Source: JAAZMI01 sp050948785 (GTDB taxonomy: Bacteria > Bacillota > Dethiobacteria > DTU022 > UBA8154). From it: DNA of 64,000 bases. Under the pieces are notes generated by a model. The model saw only the letters and a list, made by a program, of their open reading frames with translations. It was not told the origin of the DNA and made no database searches. The stretch's first letter is position 1; every line of letters starts with the position of its first letter. Location: positions 248,001-312,000 of the forward strand of contig JBMNEM010000001.1 in assembly GCA_050948785.1 (NCBI GenBank), written 5' to 3'. Below, piece after piece: positions 56,158-64,000 of this stretch. The position numbers and the translations under genes were made by a program.

Positions 56158-56186
56158 AAAAAACCGGGGCAGAAGCTCCGGTTTTT
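56158..56186 (+). terminator. Rho-independent terminator after tuf
   Basis: AAAACCGGGGC, loop AGAA, GCTCCGGTTTTT, 40 bases after the tuf stop. Confidence 0.88.
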
Positions 56187-56325
56187 GCAGGTACAAAAAG
56201 CGCCTGGATTCATTCTTGGAAATTCGCCCGGTTTGCCCTATGGTAACTCTGGTCCTTCTTTTCAAAGTTGGGGCCAAGCCTAAAGTCAAGGCTAAAAATC
56301 ATTTTCCGTGGCAGGTTTGTTTTTG

Positions 56326-56354
56326 TTGACATTGTTAATGAACTGTGGTAAATT
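56326..56354 (+). promoter_or_regulatory. Sigma-A promoter for rpmG-secE-nusG
   Basis: TTGACA, 17 bases, TAAATT, 40 bases ahead of rpmG. Confidence 0.75.
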
Positions 56355-56393
56355 GAATTTCATGGTAACAGCGAGGTAAAGGAGTGCTGTCTG

Positions 56394-56543
56394 ATGCGTG
56401 TTAAAGTAACTCTGGCCTGCACTGATTGTAAGGAAAGAAACTATACTACGACAAAAAACAAAAGAACCAACTCTGATCGCCTGGAGTATAAAAAGTATTG
56501 TCCCAGATGCGCTGCGCATACCCTCCACAAAGAAACAAAGTAA
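56394..56543 (+). CDS. rpmG: Ribosomal protein bL33
   Basis: This 49-residue basic protein (MRVKVTLACTDCKERNYTTT and CPRCAAHTLHKETK) is the zinc-binding form of L33, with two CxxC pairs. Its position just before secE and nusG is the standard Firmicutes order. GGTAAAGGAG precedes the ATG. Confidence 0.96.
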   Translation: MRVKVTLACTDCKERNYTTTKNKRTNSDRLEYKKYCPRCAAHTLHKETK

Positions 56544-56618
56544 TGCCAAAATATAGGAAGGAATTCCTGACCGGCTGGTTGCAGGTATGGTAAACTACCT
56601 TCTTTAAGGAGAATGAGT

Positions 56619-56813
56619 ATGAGTTCTTACTTGAAAAAAGTACAGCGCTTCCTCCATGATATCAGAGTAGAGCTGAAAAAAGTAAACTGGCCAACCAAAC
56701 ATGAGCTGCTTGTTTTTACCAGCGTTGTGATTGCCGTTATTTTGGCTGTCGGTGTTTTTTTCTGGATACTTGATACCGGGTTTACTACAGCTTTAAAGTT
56801 GGTTCTGAAATAA
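56619..56813 (+). CDS. secE: Preprotein translocase subunit SecE
   Basis: This 64-residue single-span protein has the SecE signature VELKKVNWPTKHELL followed by one transmembrane helix (FTSVVIAVILAVGVFFWIL). It clamps SecY in the translocon. ATG 56619 is chosen over 56613 because AAGGAGA ends at 56612, too close to the earlier ATG. The gene leads into nusG. Confidence 0.95.
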   Translation: MSSYLKKVQRFLHDIRVELKKVNWPTKHELLVFTSVVIAVILAVGVFFWILDTGFTTALKLVLK

Positions 56814-56837
56814 ACTGGTTCTGAGATAATAATTTAG

Positions 56838-56880
56838 GTGAGGAGGAGAAGAGGGAAGCGGTGCAGGCTTCCTCCTTTTA
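56838..56880 (+). promoter_or_regulatory. Hairpin covering the nusG leader
   Basis: AGGAGGAGAAGAGGGAAGC can pair with GCTTCCTCC just before TTTTATG. The purine-rich Shine-Dalgarno-like sequence would be sequestered, and the hairpin followed by TTTT also resembles a weak terminator. Confidence 0.5.
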
Positions 56881-57407
56881 TGGGTGAAAAAGGTTGGTAT
56901 GTGATTCATACTTATGCCGGTTACGAAAACAAAGTAAAAACTAACCTGGATAAGCGTGTGGAATCAATGGAGATGCAGGACAAAATTTTCAAAGTGCTTG
57001 TGCCAATGGAGAAGGAAATTGAAATAAAAAATGGCCAGAGAAAAATTAATATGCGTAAGGTTTTTCCAGGCTATGTTTTAGTGGAAATGATTATGGAGGA
57101 CGATTCCTGGTATGTAGTGCGTAATACTCCGGGGGTAACCGGTTTTGTAGGTCCGGGCTCCAAGCCTATTCCTTTAAGTGAAAATGAAATAGAACATATT
57201 CTTAAACAAATGGGGCTGGGCGAAGCCAGACCCAAGCATGATTTTATTGTCAAGGAGCAAGTACGCGTGATCAGCGGTCCTTTTAATAATTTTATCGGTA
57301 CTATTGAAGAGATTCACCCGGAAAGGGGAAAGTTAAAGGTCAGTGTTTCGATGTTTGGACGGGAAACTCCTGTGGAACTAAATTTTGAACAGGTCGAAAA
57401 ATTCTAG
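56880..57407 (+). CDS. nusG: Transcription termination/antitermination factor NusG
   Basis: The 175-residue protein opens MGEKGWYVIHTYAGYENKVK, the NusG N-terminal domain, and ends with a KOW domain (VRVISGPFNNFIGTIEEI, LKVSVSMFGRETPVEL). NusG binds RNA polymerase and couples it to the ribosome or pausing. ATG 56880 matches the usual protein start, but no Shine-Dalgarno lies right before it; a GTG at 56838 would add an Arg-rich stretch unlike the family. Confidence 0.95.
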   Translation: MGEKGWYVIHTYAGYENKVKTNLDKRVESMEMQDKIFKVLVPMEKEIEIKNGQRKINMRKVFPGYVLVEMIMEDDSWYVVRNTPGVTGFVGPGSKPIPLSENEIEHILKQMGLGEARPKHDFIVKEQVRVISGPFNNFIGTIEEIHPERGKLKVSVSMFGRETPVELNFEQVEKF

Positions 57408-57437
57408 TTCTGTTTGTAAAAAGAGGAGAGGTGCACA

Positions 57438-57869
57438 ATGGCCAAGGCTAAAAAGGTTATCGGGTTGATTAAGTTGCAAATTCCTGCCGGGAAGGCGACG
57501 CCGGCCCCGCCTGTAGGGCCTGCATTGGGACAACACGGTGTCAATATTATGGCTTTTTGTAAGGAATTTAATGAAAAAACTGCCGCGGATGCGGGACTGA
57601 TCATTCCTGTGGAGATATCTGTTTTTGAGGATCGTTCCTTTACCTTTGTAACCAAGACACCGCCGGCAGCAGTGCTTCTGAAAAAAGCTTTAAACATTGA
57701 AAAAGGCTCCGGGGAGCCCAATAAAGTTAAAGTGGCGACTATTTCCCGGGATAAAGTACGGGAAATTGCGCGTCAAAAACTTGCAGATCTGAATGCTTCT
57801 GATTTGGATGCTGCGACAAAGATTATTGAAGGAACGGCACGGAGTATGGGTATTAATGTAGAAAGGTAA
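57438..57869 (+). CDS. rplK: Ribosomal protein uL11
   Basis: The 143-residue protein has the L11 features KLQIPAGKATPAPPVGPALGQHGVNI and a C-terminal GTARSMGINVE. It forms the GTPase-associated centre with 23S rRNA. GAGGAG precedes ATG. Confidence 0.98.
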   Translation: MAKAKKVIGLIKLQIPAGKATPAPPVGPALGQHGVNIMAFCKEFNEKTAADAGLIIPVEISVFEDRSFTFVTKTPPAAVLLKKALNIEKGSGEPNKVKVATISRDKVREIARQKLADLNASDLDAATKIIEGTARSMGINVER

Positions 57870-57922
57870 TTTAATCGGGTGTGGGAGGAATATGATTATT
57901 TCGTTTGAACCACAGGGAGGTT

Positions 57923-58639
57923 ATGAAATTGTCGAAGCATGGGAAAAAATACATTGAAGCAAAAAAGAAAATCGATCGCAACCATTATTATGATTCCGCG
58001 GAGGCTTTTGCCTTAATTAAGGAGATTGCCGATGCTTCTTTTGATGAAACTGTGGAGCTGGCCGTTAAATTGGGGGTAAACCCCAAGCATGCCGATCAGC
58101 AGGTCAGAGGCGCTGTTGTATTGCCCAACGGGACGGGAAAAGATGTCAAGGTGATTGTTTTTGCCAAGGGAGAAAAACTAAAAGAAGCTGAAGAGGCTGG
58201 AGCAGATGTGATTGGTGGCGAGGATCTGGCAGAAAAAATCCAGGGTGGATGGCTGGATTTTGATGTTGCTGTGGCAACACCTGATATTATGGGTGTTGTG
58301 GGCAAATTGGGCCGTATCTTAGGCCCGCGGGGTCTGATGCCCAACCCCAAGACTGGAACAGTGACTTTTGATCTCAGCCGGGCCATTGAGGAGATTAAGA
58401 TGGGAAAGGTTGAATACCGCACGGATAAGGCCGGAAACATCCATGCTCCTCTGGGTAAAGTGTCTTTTGCCCCGGAGAAACTGTTGGAAAACTTTTATAC
58501 TGTGATTGAAGCATTGATTAAAGCCCGGCCGGCAGCGGCCAAAGGGCAGTACCTCCGGAGCGTTACCATCAGCACAACGATGGGCCCGGGTATTAAAATA
58601 AATGCGTTAAAAGCTGCTGCCTTGGGTAAAACAACCTAA
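57923..58639 (+). CDS. rplA: Ribosomal protein uL1
   Basis: This 238-residue L1 has GKKYIEAKKKIDRNHYYD, GRILGPRGLMPNPKTGTV and MGPGIKIN. It lies in the L1 stalk and represses its own operon in many bacteria. ATG 57923 is used because GGGAGG lies six bases upstream. Confidence 0.97.
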   Translation: MKLSKHGKKYIEAKKKIDRNHYYDSAEAFALIKEIADASFDETVELAVKLGVNPKHADQQVRGAVVLPNGTGKDVKVIVFAKGEKLKEAEEAGADVIGGEDLAEKIQGGWLDFDVAVATPDIMGVVGKLGRILGPRGLMPNPKTGTVTFDLSRAIEEIKMGKVEYRTDKAGNIHAPLGKVSFAPEKLLENFYTVIEALIKARPAAAKGQYLRSVTISTTMGPGIKINALKAAALGKTT

Positions 58640-58737
58640 AAACCGCTCTCAGCATCCGAGTGTGATCAATTGGGCCGGAAAACTGACCCGGATAATGAAA
58701 AATTAAATGAAAATTAACGTCAAGTTAGTTACTGGTT

Positions 58738-58852
58738 ACCGCAGAAAGCAGGTGTTTTTACTTAATGGCTCCGCCGCCTGCCGAGGTAAAAGTACTTAAT
58801 ATTTTATCTAAGTACCTCTTGCATTCTGCGGAGGTATTTTGTTTTTTATCCA
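58738..58852 (+). promoter_or_regulatory. L10 leader (r-protein autoregulatory RNA)
   Basis: CCGCAGAAAGCAGGTG begins the element, CCTGCCGAGGTA lies in the middle and TACCTC...CATTCTGCGG closes it, followed by a T-rich stretch. This matches the leader by which the L10-L12 complex controls rplJ-rplL. The rest of the 230-base gap from rplA holds nothing else. Confidence 0.85.
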
Positions 58853-58871
58853 ACTAAAGGAGGTGAGAGGG

Positions 58872-59396
58872 GTGGGCAGCCGTAAATTAAAGGAAAAAAA
58901 GGTGGAGGAGATTAAAACTAACCTCCAGGATTCCAAAGTTATTGTTTTAACCGATTATAGAGGATTGACCGTCACGGAGATCAACGAATTGCGCCGTATA
59001 TTGAAAGAAGAAGGGGTGCAGTACAAGGTAGTTAAAAATACCCTTACCCGCCTGGCTGTACGGGAGCTGGGCCTGAATGGTCTGGAACCTTATCTGCAGG
59101 GCCCCACGGCCATAGCCTATGGTTACGATGATCCCGTTGTACCTGTGAAGCTGCTGGTTAAATTTTCCAGAGGGAATGAGCATCTGGAGATTAAAGGGGG
59201 CTTCCTGGAAAAAGATATTCTCAATGAAGAAGAGCTGCGTCAGATCGCCAGGCTTCCTTCAAGGGATGTTCTGCTGGCTAAAACTCTGGCTTGCTTCCAG
59301 GCACCGTTGGCCGGGATGTTAAGTGTTTTACAGGGGAATATGCGCAACCTGGTTTCTGTTCTTCATGCTATTGGGGAACAGAAGGAAGGCGCTTAA
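58872..59396 (+). CDS. rplJ: Ribosomal protein uL10
   Basis: The 174-residue L10 anchors L7/L12 dimers. It starts at GTG (MGSRKLKEKKVEEIKTNL) after AGGAGGTGAG, and shows VLTDYRGLTVTEINELR, YKVVKNTLTRLA and a helical C-terminal tail. The upstream in-frame region is leader RNA. Confidence 0.96.
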   Translation: MGSRKLKEKKVEEIKTNLQDSKVIVLTDYRGLTVTEINELRRILKEEGVQYKVVKNTLTRLAVRELGLNGLEPYLQGPTAIAYGYDDPVVPVKLLVKFSRGNEHLEIKGGFLEKDILNEEELRQIARLPSRDVLLAKTLACFQAPLAGMLSVLQGNMRNLVSVLHAIGEQKEGA

Positions 59397-59468
59397 CAAG
59401 GAGAAAAGAACAGCGAACGGCGGAGAAGACATTTACATTTATCGTAATATAAAAATTAAGGGGGAAAA

Positions 59469-59852
59469 ATGATGTCCAAGGTTCAAGAAATATTGGAAAT
59501 GGTTAAAGGCATGACCGTTTTAGAACTATCCGAGCTGGTGAAAGCTTTTGAGGAAGAGTTTGGTGTCAGTGCTGCTGCACCGGTAGCCGTGGCAGCCCCT
59601 GGAGCGGCGGACGCCGGAGAGGCGGCTCCCCAGGAGGAACAAACCGAATTTGATGTAATCCTGACCGGGCCCGGTGAAAAGAAAATCCAGGTCATCAAGG
59701 TTGTCCGTGAAATTACCGCTTTAGGCCTGAAAGAAGCCAAGGCACTTGTGGACGAGGCACCTAAACCAGTGAAAGAAAAGGTCAGTAAGGAAGAAGCCGA
59801 AGCGGTTAAAGCCAAATTGGAGGAGGCAGGGGGAAGTGTCGAGATAAAATAA
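59469..59852 (+). CDS. rplL: Ribosomal protein bL12 (L7/L12)
   Basis: The ~127-residue acidic protein has the dimerising N-terminus (VKGMTVLELSELVKAFEEEF), an Ala-rich hinge and the C-terminal domain KIQVIKVVREITALGLKEAK. It recruits translational GTPases. The second ATG at 59472 is an equally possible start. Confidence 0.97.
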   Translation: MMSKVQEILEMVKGMTVLELSELVKAFEEEFGVSAAAPVAVAAPGAADAGEAAPQEEQTEFDVILTGPGEKKIQVIKVVREITALGLKEAKALVDEAPKPVKEKVSKEEAEAVKAKLEEAGGSVEIK

Positions 59853-60011
59853 CGGCAGTCCTTGCAGTTTTACGTATACACAGGCCGGGCAGCTTTTTAA
59901 AATTGTTTTTTTGTGTTCTACAGAGTAGAGTTTCCGGCTGGACTGTGAAACATTTTAGTTGCGGGTGATGGATGGTTTTCCAGCTCCCGCATAATTTTTT
60001 AGTTTAAGTTC

Positions 60012-60040
60012 TTGACTCTGCCATCGGATTGTGATATTAT
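60012..60040 (+). promoter_or_regulatory. Sigma-A promoter upstream of rpoB
   Basis: TTGACT, 17 bases, TATTAT, about 280 bases before rpoB. Confidence 0.7.
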
Positions 60041-60169
60041 TGTTAAATGCGTAAAGAAATCAGTGCTCTTGGATAAAATTTTAGATAAAACCATTCATAC
60101 CGTTCATCATTCATCCTCGATTTGGAATCATCTACTTAGTTTGGCAATCTAATGTATCAAATTGTAAGA

Positions 60170-60240
60170 AATGCCGCATATTTACAGGTATAATTTCCTT
60201 TTTAGTGGTTAAAACTAGTTGAATGCGGCATTCATTTTTT
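60170..60240 (+). terminator. Hairpin with T run, possible attenuator before rpoB
   Basis: AATGCCGCAT (60170-60179) and ATGCGGCATT (60223-60232) pair over a 43-base loop, followed by CATTTTTTATTTT. It lies between the 60012 promoter and rpoB. Confidence 0.6.
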
Positions 60241-60319
60241 ATTTTAATTTTTTAGGCAAAGGTAAATTCTTTCTTAAATTCTCCTAGTTAAAAAAATAAA
60301 CCGGGGGAGTGGTTTTTTT

Positions 60320-63300
60320 ATGTTTACGGAGGTTGTGGCGGGGAAGAGGAAAAGAAGGAGTTACGCCCATATCAGTGAGATCTTGGAACTTGCCGATCTT
60401 ATTGAAATCCAAAAGACCTCTTACCGCTGGTTTTTGGAAGAAGGGTTGCGCGAAGTTTTTAGAGATATTTCCCCAATTAAAGACTTTACGCAAAACCTGG
60501 TTCTGGAATTTATCGATTATTCTTTGGGGGAGCCAAAGTATTCTGTGGAGGAATGTAAGGAAAGGGATGCCACCTATGCCGTCCCGTTAAAAGTACGCAT
60601 CAGGCTTGTCAACCGTGAGACAGGCGAGGTAAAGGAACAGGAAGTTTTTATGGGCGATTTTCCGCTCATGACCCAAAATGGCACTTTTGTGATTAATGGG
60701 GCCGAACGGGTAGTTGTCAGCCAGTTGGTTCGTTCTCCAGGAGTTTATTTCAATAGCCAGCTCTTTAACGGCAAATACCTTTTCACAGGAACGATCATTC
60801 CCAATAGGGGCGCTTGGCTGGAATTTGAAGTGGATGCCAATGATATTCTCTGGGTGAAGGTGGACCGTACCCGCAAAATACCTGTGACGACCTTGTTGCG
60901 TGCTTTAGGGTATGGTACTGTCAATGAAATCATGGAACTTTATGACGGTGATGCGCGTATCCTTACAACACTGGAAAAAGATCATACGGATTCACAAGAG
61001 GATGCTTTGCTGGAGATTTATAAGCGCTTAAGGCCGGGAGAGCCCTTGAATCTGGAAAATGCCCGTAATCTTTTTGAATCGCTCTTTTTTGATTCCAAAC
61101 GTTATGATTTTGCCCGGGTTGGCCGTTATAAAGTCAATAAGAAACTGTCTTTAAGAGGAAGGGTGTCCCATGCTCTGGCAGAAGATCTTCTTAATCCCGA
61201 TAACGGTGAAACAATTGCCACCAAGGGAACGATAGTCGATGCGGCGCTTTATAAACAGATACAGGAACGCCGTATTTGCAGGGTGAAGGTTACTAATGCG
61301 GAGGGCAAATCCTGTCTGGTGCTCAGTAACGGTGATATTCCGCTGCAGATCAAGCATATGACCAAAGAAGATATTATGGCGACGGTCGGCTATATTTTAA
61401 ACCTTATGGACGGACTGGCCGGTCCGGATGATATCGACCATCTTGGAAACAGGCGCCTGCGCAGTGTAGGTGAACTTTTACAAAACCAGTTTCGTATCGG
61501 GCTTTCACGTATGGAAAGGGTTGTCCGGGAGAGGATGACTATTCAGGATGTTGAAGCGATTACTCCGCAGGCTTTGATTAATATCCGGCCGGTGATTGCT
61601 GCGGTCAAGGAATTTTTCGGCAGCAGCCAGCTTTCCCAGTTCATGGATCAGACCAATCCCCTGGCGGAACTGACGCATAAGAGACGCCTTAGCGCCCTGG
61701 GGCCCGGAGGCCTCAGCCGGGAGCGGGCCGGTTTTGAAGTGCGCGATGTCCATCACTCTCACTATGGCAGAATGTGCCCCATCGAGACCCCCGAAGGTCC
61801 CAATATCGGTTTGATTGGTTCTCTCAGCACTTATGCCGGTATTAATGAATTTGGCTTTATTGAAACCCCTTATCGCCGTGTGGATAAAGAAAATAAAATT
61901 GTTACTGATGAAGTTGTTTACCTGACAGCCGATGATGAAGATGAGTTTATCATTGCCCAGGCTAACGCTCCTCTGGATGAAGAAGGGTATTTTCTAACCG
62001 AAAGGGTAACCTCTCGTTTGAGAAAAGATACGGTGTTGGTGCCTCCTTCCGAGGTGGATTATATGGATGTTTCCCCCAAGCAGCTTGTGAGCGTGGCGAC
62101 TGCTTTGATCCCTTTCCTGGAAAACGATGATGCGAACAGGGCTTTAATGGGTTCAAACATGCAGCGCCAAGCGGTTCCTTTGTTGAGATCGGAAGCCCCT
62201 TTGATCGGTACCGGCCTGGAATTTAAAGCAGCTCAGGATTCCGGCGTCATGATTATCGCGGAAAATGCCGGTGAAGTTGTTTATGTTTCCAGTACGGAGA
62301 TCGTGATCAGGCGCCAGGAAGATCCTGAAGGCGACAATAGAATTATTGATGGACGCTCCAGGGAAGTTTTTCCGGATCAAGACAGGCGTTATCCTTTTAA
62401 AGGTTGCGATATTTATTGTTTGCAAAAATTTAAACGTTCCAATCAGGGCACTTGCATGAACCAAAAACCCATTGTTAAAAAGGGCCAAAGTGTCACTCAA
62501 GGCGAGATTATCGCTGACGGGCCGAGCACCGATCAGGGTGAATTGGCTTTGGGGCGTAATATCCTTGTTGCTTTTATGCCTTGGGAAGGTTATAACTATG
62601 AAGACGCCATATTGATCAGTGAAAAACTGGTTAAAGAGGATATTTTTACTTCCATTCATATTGAAGAATACGAAGCAGAAGCCAGGGACACCAAGCTGGG
62701 CCCCGAGGAGATCACCAGGGATATACCCAACGTCGGGGAAGATGCTTTGAAAGACCTGGATGAAAGAGGCATTATCAGGATTGGTGCCGAGGTGCACTCC
62801 GGTGATATTCTCGTGGGTAAGGTAACGCCCAAAGGTGAAACGGAGCTTACTGCTGAAGAAAGGCTTCTCCGGGCTATTTTTGGCGAGAAAGCCCGGGAAG
62901 TCCGGGATACTTCCTTAAGGGTGCCTCACGGAGAGTACGGTATGATTGTTGATGTGAAGGTGTTTTCCCGGGAGGCCGGCGATGAACTTTCGCCCGGTGT
63001 AAATCAGCTGGTGAGGGTTTATATCGCCCAGAAAAGGAAAATCTCTGAAGGGGATAAAATGGCGGGTCGCCACGGCAATAAGGGTGTTGTTTCGCAGATC
63101 ATTCCGGAAGAGGATATGCCTTATCTGCCTGACGGTACTCCCGTGGAGATTGTACTCAACCCCCTGGGAGTGCCTTCCCGGATGAACGTTGGACAGGTAC
63201 TGGAAACGCACCTGGGTTGGGTGGCTAAAACTTTGGGGGTGCATATCGCTTCGCCGGTTTTTGATGGGGCTAATGAGGAGGATATCTACCAAGGTTTTAT

Positions 63301-64000
63301 AGAGGCTTCTTTACCTGTCAACGGCAAAACAATTTTAAGGGATGGGCGTACAGGTGAACCTTTTGATAACGAAATTACTGTCGGTTATCTTTATATGCTC
63401 AAACTGGCTCACCTGGTGGACGATAAAATACATGCCCGTTCGACAGGCCCTTACTCCCTTGTGACTCAGCAGCCCTTGGGCGGCAAGGCCCAGTTCGGCG
63501 GCCAGAGATTCGGGGAGATGGAGGTTTGGGCCTTGGAAGCCTACGGGGCGGCCTATACACTGCAGGAAATTCTCACTGTCAAATCAGATGATGTTATCGG
63601 GCGAGTCAAGACGTATGAAGCAATTGTCAAAGGAGATAATATTCCGGAACCCGGTGTTCCTGAATCTTTTAAAGTTTTGATCAAGGAACTGCAAAGCCTG
63701 GGATTAAATGTCCGGGTTTTAAGCGAAGAGGCCGGAGAGGTTCCCATCCGCGAGGATGAAGAGGAAAGCGAGTATCTTCTCGATGTAAATATTGAAGGGC
63801 CGGAGGAAGAAGAGGAAGAAGAAACGGAACCCCCGGAACAAGAAGAGGAATTTGAAAAGGTGCTTTTAGCAAGTGAGGAGAAATCGGAAGAGGTATCATT
63901 GGATGCCATGGATTACAACAAAGACGGCAATTTGGCTGAGACAGAAGAAGAGAATATTTTGGGTTCTGAAATGGATGAAGAAAGATTAAAACATGATAAA
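60320..64000 (+). CDS. rpoB: RNA polymerase beta subunit (3' end beyond window)
   Basis: ATG 60320 after GGGGGAG starts a frame open to the right edge, 1227 codons. Hallmarks are RSPGVYF, the rifampicin-region SSQLSQFMDQTNPLAELTHKRR with RLSALGPGGLSRERAG, CPIETPEGPNIGLI, KMAGRHGNKGVVS and PLGGKAQFGGQRFGEMEVWALEAYGA. The C-terminal end after ~1150 is a strongly acidic, low-complexity tail (Glu-rich from about residue 1160) that is unusually long. The rifampicin region shows the wild-type residues. The stop codon and rpoC are not in the window. Confidence 0.98.
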   Translation, partial: MFTEVVAGKRKRRSYAHISEILELADLIEIQKTSYRWFLEEGLREVFRDISPIKDFTQNLVLEFIDYSLGEPKYSVEECKERDATYAVPLKVRIRLVNRETGEVKEQEVFMGDFPLMTQNGTFVINGAERVVVSQLVRSPGVYFNSQLFNGKYLFTGTIIPNRGAWLEFEVDANDILWVKVDRTRKIPVTTLLRALGYGTVNEIMELYDGDARILTTLEKDHTDSQEDALLEIYKRLRPGEPLNLENARNLFESLFFDSKRYDFARVGRYKVNKKLSLRGRVSHALAEDLLNPDNGETIATKGTIVDAALYKQIQERRICRVKVTNAEGKSCLVLSNGDIPLQIKHMTKEDIMATVGYILNLMDGLAGPDDIDHLGNRRLRSVGELLQNQFRIGLSRMERVVRERMTIQDVEAITPQALINIRPVIAAVKEFFGSSQLSQFMDQTNPLAELTHKRRLSALGPGGLSRERAGFEVRDVHHSHYGRMCPIETPEGPNIGLIGSLSTYAGINEFGFIETPYRRVDKENKIVTDEVVYLTADDEDEFIIAQANAPLDEEGYFLTERVTSRLRKDTVLVPPSEVDYMDVSPKQLVSVATALIPFLENDDANRALMGSNMQRQAVPLLRSEAPLIGTGLEFKAAQDSGVMIIAENAGEVVYVSSTEIVIRRQEDPEGDNRIIDGRSREVFPDQDRRYPFKGCDIYCLQKFKRSNQGTCMNQKPIVKKGQSVTQGEIIADGPSTDQGELALGRNILVAFMPWEGYNYEDAILISEKLVKEDIFTSIHIEEYEAEARDTKLGPEEITRDIPNVGEDALKDLDERGIIRIGAEVHSGDILVGKVTPKGETELTAEERLLRAIFGEKAREVRDTSLRVPHGEYGMIVDVKVFSREAGDELSPGVNQLVRVYIAQKRKISEGDKMAGRHGNKGVVSQIIPEEDMPYLPDGTPVEIVLNPLGVPSRMNVGQVLETHLGWVAKTLGVHIASPVFDGANEEDIYQGFIEASLPVNGKTILRDGRTGEPFDNEITVGYLYMLKLAHLVDDKIHARSTGPYSLVTQQPLGGKAQFGGQRFGEMEVWALEAYGAAYTLQEILTVKSDDVIGRVKTYEAIVKGDNIPEPGVPESFKVLIKELQSLGLNVRVLSEEAGEVPIREDEEESEYLLDVNIEGPEEEEEEETEPPEQEEEFEKVLLASEEKSEEVSLDAMDYNKDGNLAETEEENILGSEMDEERLKHDK

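Larger units (their letters stand above)
59853..60319. other. rplL-rpoB intergenic region
   Basis: No gene. It contains a promoter (60012) and a hairpin with T run (60170-60240), so rpoB may be expressed partly on its own and partly by read-through. Confidence 0.65.

Overview
The window reads as a low-to-mid GC Gram-positive anaerobe of the Clostridia/Peptococcaceae type. The evidence is the tRNA-tuf-rpmG-secE-nusG-rplK-rplA-rplJ-rplL-rpoB order, strong AGGAGG ribosome binding sites, an EF-Tu with the Cys-rich insertion I associate with Peptococcaceae/Moorella relatives, an oxygen-sensitive class III ribonucleotide reductase and a tungsten/selenium-dependent redox operon. The assignment is inference; no rRNA gene is present.

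Bases 1-22 kb are an accessory, eroding region. It opens with a helicase-rich block: a Rad50/SMC-like ATPase split by a TAA, a RecQ helicase fused to a phosphoribosyltransferase domain and coupled to a DprA-family protein, then a DEDD-exonuclease/RecQ protein that has lost its junction with a frameshifted UvrD-type helicase. This looks like a decayed defence or recombination locus. After it come a RelB/RelE-like pair, an SRAP (YedK) fragment, a MoaE-like protein, a GIY-YIG remnant, a folate cyclodeaminase-like gene, a broken MntA/HepT pair, a truncated mosaic copy of comEC, an intact HEPN/nucleotidyltransferase pair, two-component and secreted-protein remnants, a BlaI/BlaR1-like pair with a palindromic operator, and antitoxin fragments. 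The 5' part of comEC is duplicated (14558-15416 and 21789-22691).

Bases 22-38 kb hold ordinary metabolic genes: full-length comEC, a secreted phosphodiester glycosidase-like protein, nrdD, a lone zinc/manganese-type binding lipoprotein, an amidohydrolase, a family-4 glycosyltransferase, and a cobalamin-riboswitch operon (btuF, btuC, an extended btuD and a PP-loop ATPase).

Bases 38-54 kb are the most distinctive part. A divergent PAS/sigma-54 activator faces a near-perfect -24/-12 promoter, followed by a VOC protein and eight genes matching in order the class II benzoyl-CoA reductase complex bamBCDEFGHI: an AOR-family tungsten enzyme, ferredoxin-like, HdrD-like, HdrA-like, MvhD-like and NuoE/F/G-like subunits. 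The HdrA-like and MvhD-like genes each carry an in-frame TGA where the family has cysteine, each followed by a SECIS-like hairpin, so both are probably selenoproteins. A CoA ligase with its own sigma-54-type promoter follows. Together these could activate an aromatic acid to its CoA thioester and dearomatise it using bifurcation-driven low-potential electrons. The MoaE-like gene at 11.5 kb could help supply the pterin cofactor.

Bases 54-64 kb are core translation and transcription genes: tRNA-fMet, tRNA-Thr(GGT), tRNA-Met, tuf, rpmG, secE, nusG, rplK, rplA, an L10 leader, rplJ, rplL and rpoB, which runs off the right edge.
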